From the NCBI RefSeq assembly GCF_900108335.1, contig NZ_FNVT01000001.1, forward strand, positions 62,001 to 126,000: a DNA stretch of 64,000 nucleotides, given 5' to 3'. The DNA is from Nonomuraea solani (GTDB lineage: Bacteria > Actinomycetota > Actinomycetes > Streptosporangiales > Streptosporangiaceae). Below the pieces are notes generated by a model. The model saw only the letters and a program-made list of their open reading frames with translations, searched no databases and was not told the DNA's origin. Below, one piece after another: positions 60,745 through 64,000 of the stretch (position 1 is its first letter; every line of letters starts with the position of its first letter). The position numbers and the translations under genes were made by a program.

Positions 60745-60761
60745 GGGAGCGCTTACTTGGT
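60745..60761. promoter_or_regulatory. Site E of the shared motif, between the beta-lactamase-like and cyclase genes
   Basis: On the minus strand ACCAAGTAAGCGCTCCC: the left half-site is kept, the right one is weaker. It covers the RBS and TTG start of the cyclase and lies 18 bp from the beta-lactamase-like start, so it could control both. Confidence 0.5.
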
Positions 60762-61665
60762 TCACGAGCCTAACAACTGGGGACGATTCGGCCCAGACGA
60801 TCAGCGCGGCACTCTCAACCTCCTCACCCCGGCCGTGGTCCTGGCGGCTCTGGGCAGTGCCACCACGGGTGAGGTGCTGAGCCTGGCCATGCCGATCAGG
60901 GGCGCCACCTCCTCACCCGCTCCCACGACGGTCCCGCACCTGCCGGGCCGTCCGCTGCCGCAGCACTTCATGTCCGTGGACGGCGGCGACTACGCGGCCG
61001 GCGCGCGGCCGATCGGCGAGGGGCTGCGCGTGGCCGACGACGCCCTCGTCGTCACCCACCACGGCACCACGACGCACATGGACGCGCTGTGTCACATGTG
61101 GTCGGGCGACGAGCTCTACAACGGGCATCCGGCCGCCAGGGTGCGTTCCTACGGCGCGACCCGGTGCGGGATCGAGCAGGTGGGCGGGGTGGTGGCGAAA
61201 GGCGTCCTGTTCGACGTGCCCCGTCATCTGGGCCTCGATCACCTGCCAGTGGACTTCAGGATCTCGGCCGAACTCTTGGCGGAGATCGCGACGCCGGGGC
61301 CGGGGGACGTGGCGGTGATCCGTACCGGGTGGCCGGTGGTGTGGGAACGCTCGCGTGAGGAGTACTGGTCGGGCCAGCCCGGGCTGTCCGCCGAGGCGGG
61401 GCGGTGGCTGGCGGCGCGCGACGTGGCCGTGGTGGCCTCGGACAACGCCGCCATCGGCGGGCTCAACGGGAGCGGGCTCGCCGACGAGTCACTGGCCGAC
61501 GACCTGCACCTCGTCCTGCTGCACCGGCACGGCGTCCACCTGATCGAGATGTTGTGGCTGGAGGAGCTCGGGCGCTCCGGCCGTACGGAGTTCGTGTTCG
61601 TGGCGGCGCCGCTGCGGATCGAGGGCGGCACCGGCAGCCCGCTCACCCCGCTGGCGATTTTGTAG
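60757..61665 (+). CDS. Cyclase-family (kynurenine-formamidase-like) hydrolase
   Basis: 302 aa from a TTG at 60757 (gggag 7 bp upstream). Metal-binding motif HHGTTTHMDALCHMW, a variant of HxGTHxDxPxH. GRFGPDDQRGTLNLLTPA is a common start in this family. It probably opens a cyclic amide, lactone or similar ring. Head-to-head with the beta-lactamase-like gene. Confidence 0.88.
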   Translation: MVHEPNNWGRFGPDDQRGTLNLLTPAVVLAALGSATTGEVLSLAMPIRGATSSPAPTTVPHLPGRPLPQHFMSVDGGDYAAGARPIGEGLRVADDALVVTHHGTTTHMDALCHMWSGDELYNGHPAARVRSYGATRCGIEQVGGVVAKGVLFDVPRHLGLDHLPVDFRISAELLAEIATPGPGDVAVIRTGWPVVWERSREEYWSGQPGLSAEAGRWLAARDVAVVASDNAAIGGLNGSGLADESLADDLHLVLLHRHGVHLIEMLWLEELGRSGRTEFVFVAAPLRIEGGTGSPLTPLAIL

Positions 61666-61668
61666 CGG

Positions 61669-62802
61669 TCAGTCCCAGGTCACCGGGAGGCGGGTCAGAC
61701 CGTACACCGCGGCGTCGTGTTTCAGTGGCACGTCGGTGGTGGCCAGGCGCAGGGCCGGGAAGCGGTCGAACAGTGCCCGGTAGCCGATGCTCAGCTCGAT
61801 CCTGGCCAGTTGCTGCCCGAGGCACTGGTGAACGCCGTGGCCGAAGGACAGGTGGCGGCGGGCGTCCGGGCGGTCCGGGCGGAGTGTGTCGGGGTCCTCG
61901 AATGCTTCCGGGTCGCGGTTGATCATGGGGAGAGAGAGGGCTACCGTTTCACCTTTTTTCACCATTTCTCCGGCTACCTCCACGTCCTCCAACGCTGCTC
62001 TGCTGGGGGCGCCGAGGTGGACTATGGCGAGCCAGCGCAGGAGCTCCTCGACCATGCCCTCCTCATATTTCTTCTTTGACGTCAGCAGGGCGTACGTGCC
62101 GAGCGACAACATGTTCGCGGTGGTCTCGTGGCCCGCGACCAGCAGGATCATCGCGGCGGTGGCCAGTTCCTCGTCGGTGAGGTCGCCGGTCAGGCCGCTG
62201 ATCAGGTCGTCGCCGGGCTCGGCCCGCTTGCGGCGCACCAGGGTGTGCAGGTAGGCGCCCAGGTCGGCCATCGCCCCGTCGACGTCGCCGCCCGCCGTGA
62301 CGATCTGGAGGCTGCGGTCCTGGAAGAACGCGTGGTCCTCGTACGGGACGCCGAGCAGTTCGCAGATGACCATCGAGGGGATCGGCAGCGCGTACGCGGT
62401 CACGAGGTCGGCCGGTGGGCCGGCCGCGGCCATGGCGTCGAGGTGGTCGGCGGCGATGCGCTCGATGCGCGGCTCCAGCAGGCGCATCCTGCGCACCGTG
62501 AACTGGCCGATGAGCAGGCGGCGGTAGCGGGTGTGCTCCGGCGGGTCGGTGGCGGCGAAGAAGCCGGGTGGCGCGGGGCGCCGGCCGCCGTCGGGCATCG
62601 TGGAGCGGACGGCGGAGTGCTTGAGCTCGGTGCGCGCGCTGAACCGGGGGTCGCCCAGAACGGTTCTGGCCGCCTCCAGCGTGGTGGCCAGCCAGCCCTG
62701 ATGGCCGTCGGCGAACTCCAGGCGGCTCATCGGCGGCAGGCCCTGGAGGCCTTGCGGGGGATCGAAGGGGCACTTCGGGTCTCGGTCTATGGGGAGTCGC
62801 AT
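61669..62802 (-). CDS. Cytochrome P450
   Basis: 377 aa, slightly shorter than the usual 400. I-helix AGHETT, heme-binding FGHGVHQCLGQQL, and RPDRPDARRHLSFG. The segment LLTSKKKYEEGMVEELLRW lacks about nine residues normally present before the EELLR helix. Codon use around 61920-62060 is AT-richer than in the rest of the gene. It lacks an RBS and may be leaderless. It probably hydroxylates a pathway compound and is under the divergent TetR. Confidence 0.9.
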   Translation of the reverse strand: MRLPIDRDPKCPFDPPQGLQGLPPMSRLEFADGHQGWLATTLEAARTVLGDPRFSARTELKHSAVRSTMPDGGRRPAPPGFFAATDPPEHTRYRRLLIGQFTVRRMRLLEPRIERIAADHLDAMAAAGPPADLVTAYALPIPSMVICELLGVPYEDHAFFQDRSLQIVTAGGDVDGAMADLGAYLHTLVRRKRAEPGDDLISGLTGDLTDEELATAAMILLVAGHETTANMLSLGTYALLTSKKKYEEGMVEELLRWLAIVHLGAPSRAALEDVEVAGEMVKKGETVALSLPMINRDPEAFEDPDTLRPDRPDARRHLSFGHGVHQCLGQQLARIELSIGYRALFDRFPALRLATTDVPLKHDAAVYGLTRLPVTWD

Positions 62803-62807
62803 GATTG

Positions 62808-62837
62808 TGAGAGTAGACTCTTATTTGAGAGTTGACT
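62808..62837. promoter_or_regulatory. Direct/inverted repeat operator between P450 and TetR genes
   Basis: TGAGAGTAGACT (62808-62819) and TGAGAGTTGACT (62826-62837) repeat with one mismatch, 18 bp apart. The first also contains the inverted repeat AGAGT-AG-ACTCT (62810-62821). It is a probable TetR operator covering the P450 promoter. Confidence 0.6.
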
Positions 62838-62888
62838 AGCGTTTTTGAAGTGGACGTGAGGTGGCAGCACGCCCGAGAATGCGGAGTC

Positions 62889-63470
62889 ATGAGTCTGCGT
62901 GAGCGGAAGAAGGCCAAGACCAGGGCGCTGATCCAGAAGGAGGCGCTGCGGCTCTTCCGCGAGCAGGGATACACGGCGACGAAGGTCGAGCAGATCGCGG
63001 AGGCGGCGGAGGTGGCGCCCAGCACGGTCTTCCGCTACTTCCCGACAAAGGAGGATCTGGTGCTGGTCGACCAGTTTCCGCCCTTCGTCGAGGCGCTCAG
63101 GGCGGTGCCGCCCGAGCTCCACCCCCTGCGGGCGTTCCGCGTCGCCATGCGTCAGGTGCTGGCCGAGCAGACACCGCAGGAACGCGTGGACAGCATGGAG
63201 CGGGAGAAGCTCATGTTCACCGTGCCCGAGCTGTGGGCGGCGAGCCTGCGGAACATCAGCGGGGTCATGCGGACGTTGCGGGACGAACTGGCGGCGCGCG
63301 AAGGCCGCGATCCCGGAGATCCGGAGATCCGCAACGTCACCGGGGCGATCTCGGGGGTGATGGTCGCGCTCTGGTTCGAGTGGGCCGAGAATCCGGAGAT
63401 GGACGTCGTGGAGGAGTTCGATCGGGGGCTCGCCCATCTGGAGGCGGGCCTGCGGATCCGGCGGGAGTGA
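62889..63470 (+). CDS. TetR-family regulator
   Basis: 193 aa from the ATG at 62889 (ggagtc upstream); a longer reading from 62832 begins inside the operator. HTH TATKVEQIAEAAEVAPSTVFRYFPTKEDLVL. It is the probable repressor of the divergent P450 and of itself. Confidence 0.9.
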   Translation: MSLRERKKAKTRALIQKEALRLFREQGYTATKVEQIAEAAEVAPSTVFRYFPTKEDLVLVDQFPPFVEALRAVPPELHPLRAFRVAMRQVLAEQTPQERVDSMEREKLMFTVPELWAASLRNISGVMRTLRDELAAREGRDPGDPEIRNVTGAISGVMVALWFEWAENPEMDVVEEFDRGLAHLEAGLRIRRE

Positions 63471-64000
63471 TCACGCTCCGGGGTAGTTGCCGCCGCCGTG
63501 CGCCTCGTCCAGGGCGTCGTAGTCGGGGGTGAAGCCGCGTTTGGGGATGCTGTCCACGAAGGTGATGTGGCGGGGTTTCTTGTACGCGGCCAGCAGGGTT
63601 CTGACGTGGTCGATGAGGTCGGCTTCCGAGGCTTTTTCGGCTGGTTTCAGGGCCACGATGGCTTTGACCGTCTGGTGCCAGGTTTCGTCGGGTACACCGA
63701 TCACGGCGGCGTCGGCGACGGCGGGGTGAGACTTCAGGACGCGCTCGACCTCGGCCGGGTAGACGTTCTCGGCGCCGGATTTGATCATGCGAAGACGGGG
63801 GCCGATGAAGGTGATGGTGCCGTCGGGTTCGCGGCGGCCGAGGTCGCCGGTGTGGTGCCAGCCGTTCTTCGACTTTTCCGCATTTAAGTCGGGCCGGGCG
63901 AAATATCCGGAAAAAAGGGTTTTTCCTCGGGCGCAGATCTCGCCGGTCTCGCCCGCCGGGACCTCGGTGCCGTCGGGGGCCAGGATCCGTACCTGCACTA
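63471..64000 (-). CDS. Acyl-CoA synthetase, C-terminal part (partial)
   Basis: The frame is open to the right edge, so at least 176 residues of a longer ligase are present. GWHHTGDLGRREPDG and MIKSGAENVYPAEVERVLKSHP are the usual AMP-ligase motifs. The end, FVDSIPKRGFTPDYDALDEAHGGGNYPGA, replaces the common SGKxxR lysine region with a variant seen in some actinomycete fatty-acid and sterol-type ligases. It ends next to the TetR gene. Confidence 0.85.
   Translation of the reverse strand, partial: VQVRILAPDGTEVPAGETGEICARGKTLFSGYFARPDLNAEKSKNGWHHTGDLGRREPDGTITFIGPRLRMIKSGAENVYPAEVERVLKSHPAVADAAVIGVPDETWHQTVKAIVALKPAEKASEADLIDHVRTLLAAYKKPRHITFVDSIPKRGFTPDYDALDEAHGGGNYPGA

Noticed and set aside
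1-64000. tRNA, rRNA, CRISPR arrays, insertion sequences, replication origin
   Set aside because: I looked for cloverleaf-like stretches, regular repeat-spacer arrays, transposase motifs and clusters of DnaA-like boxes and saw none. A dedicated scan could still find a tRNA that I missed.

Overview
The window is 64 kb of very GC-rich DNA with actinomycete features: frequent GTG and TTG starts, 4-bp ATGA/GTGA gene overlaps, an F420-type oxidoreductase, many TetR, XRE and ROK regulators, and an EACC1 protein. I infer a filamentous actinomycete of the Streptosporangiales (Nonomuraea-like), but no rRNA or other marker gene is present to prove it. I saw no tRNA, rRNA, CRISPR array, transposase or integrase.

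Left part, 1-12.1 kb. A truncated DUF3427-type helicase lies at the left edge. Next comes a 9.3-kb block bounded by two direct 330-bp repeats (828-1157 and 10137-10466, about 91 % identical by hand count). The right repeat is the 3' end of an intact 658-aa gene; the left one is an orphan copy of that end. Between them an eight-gene minus-strand operon runs folE, queD, queE, a TGT/DpdA-like protein, a nucleoside-phosphorylase-like protein, a thymidylate-kinase-like protein, a DUF2797 protein and a methyltransferase. A plus-strand XRE-TPR regulator and a small repeat protein diverge from it, and a NUDIX gene converges on it. The operon has everything needed for 7-carboxy-7-deazaguanine (CDG) but no queC. 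It looks like a transferred island for an undescribed 7-deazaguanine nucleoside or nucleic-acid modification. Its first gene, folE, is interrupted by an in-frame TAG.

Middle part, 12-34.8 kb. This is mostly ordinary chromosomal content: an Idh/MocA oxidoreductase with a ROK regulator, a PLP-dependent dehydratase, an MMPL exporter with its TetR and a clear palindromic operator, a thioredoxin-reductase-like flavoprotein, an ArsR-rhodanese regulator with a cupin, RidA with a TetR, and two WD40-like proteins. Accessory items are a 2OG-Fe(II) oxygenase beside a YbaK-type tRNA-editing protein, a 916-aa STAND (NB-ARC/TPR) protein without a DNA-binding domain, and an orphan EACC1 protein. Two small decayed genes lie at 28.5 and 30.7 kb.

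Right part, 34.9-64 kb. This is a catabolic region. A branched-chain-type ABC importer has both permeases and one ATPase fused in a single chain. It is followed by scattered regulators and redox enzymes and then by acyl-CoA dehydrogenases, an LLM oxidoreductase, a DUF35 protein, a VOC protein, acyl-CoA ligases, SDRs, an isochorismatase-like protein, a cyclase-family hydrolase, a P450 and a second ligase at the right edge. Five copies of one 17-bp palindromic motif (ACCAAGCRWGCGCTNGG-like) sit at the starts of the importer, acyl-CoA dehydrogenase, DUF35, isochorismatase and cyclase/beta-lactamase transcription units. This suggests one regulon for uptake and CoA-dependent breakdown of an unknown acid. 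A CHAP-domain membrane protein lies inside this region.
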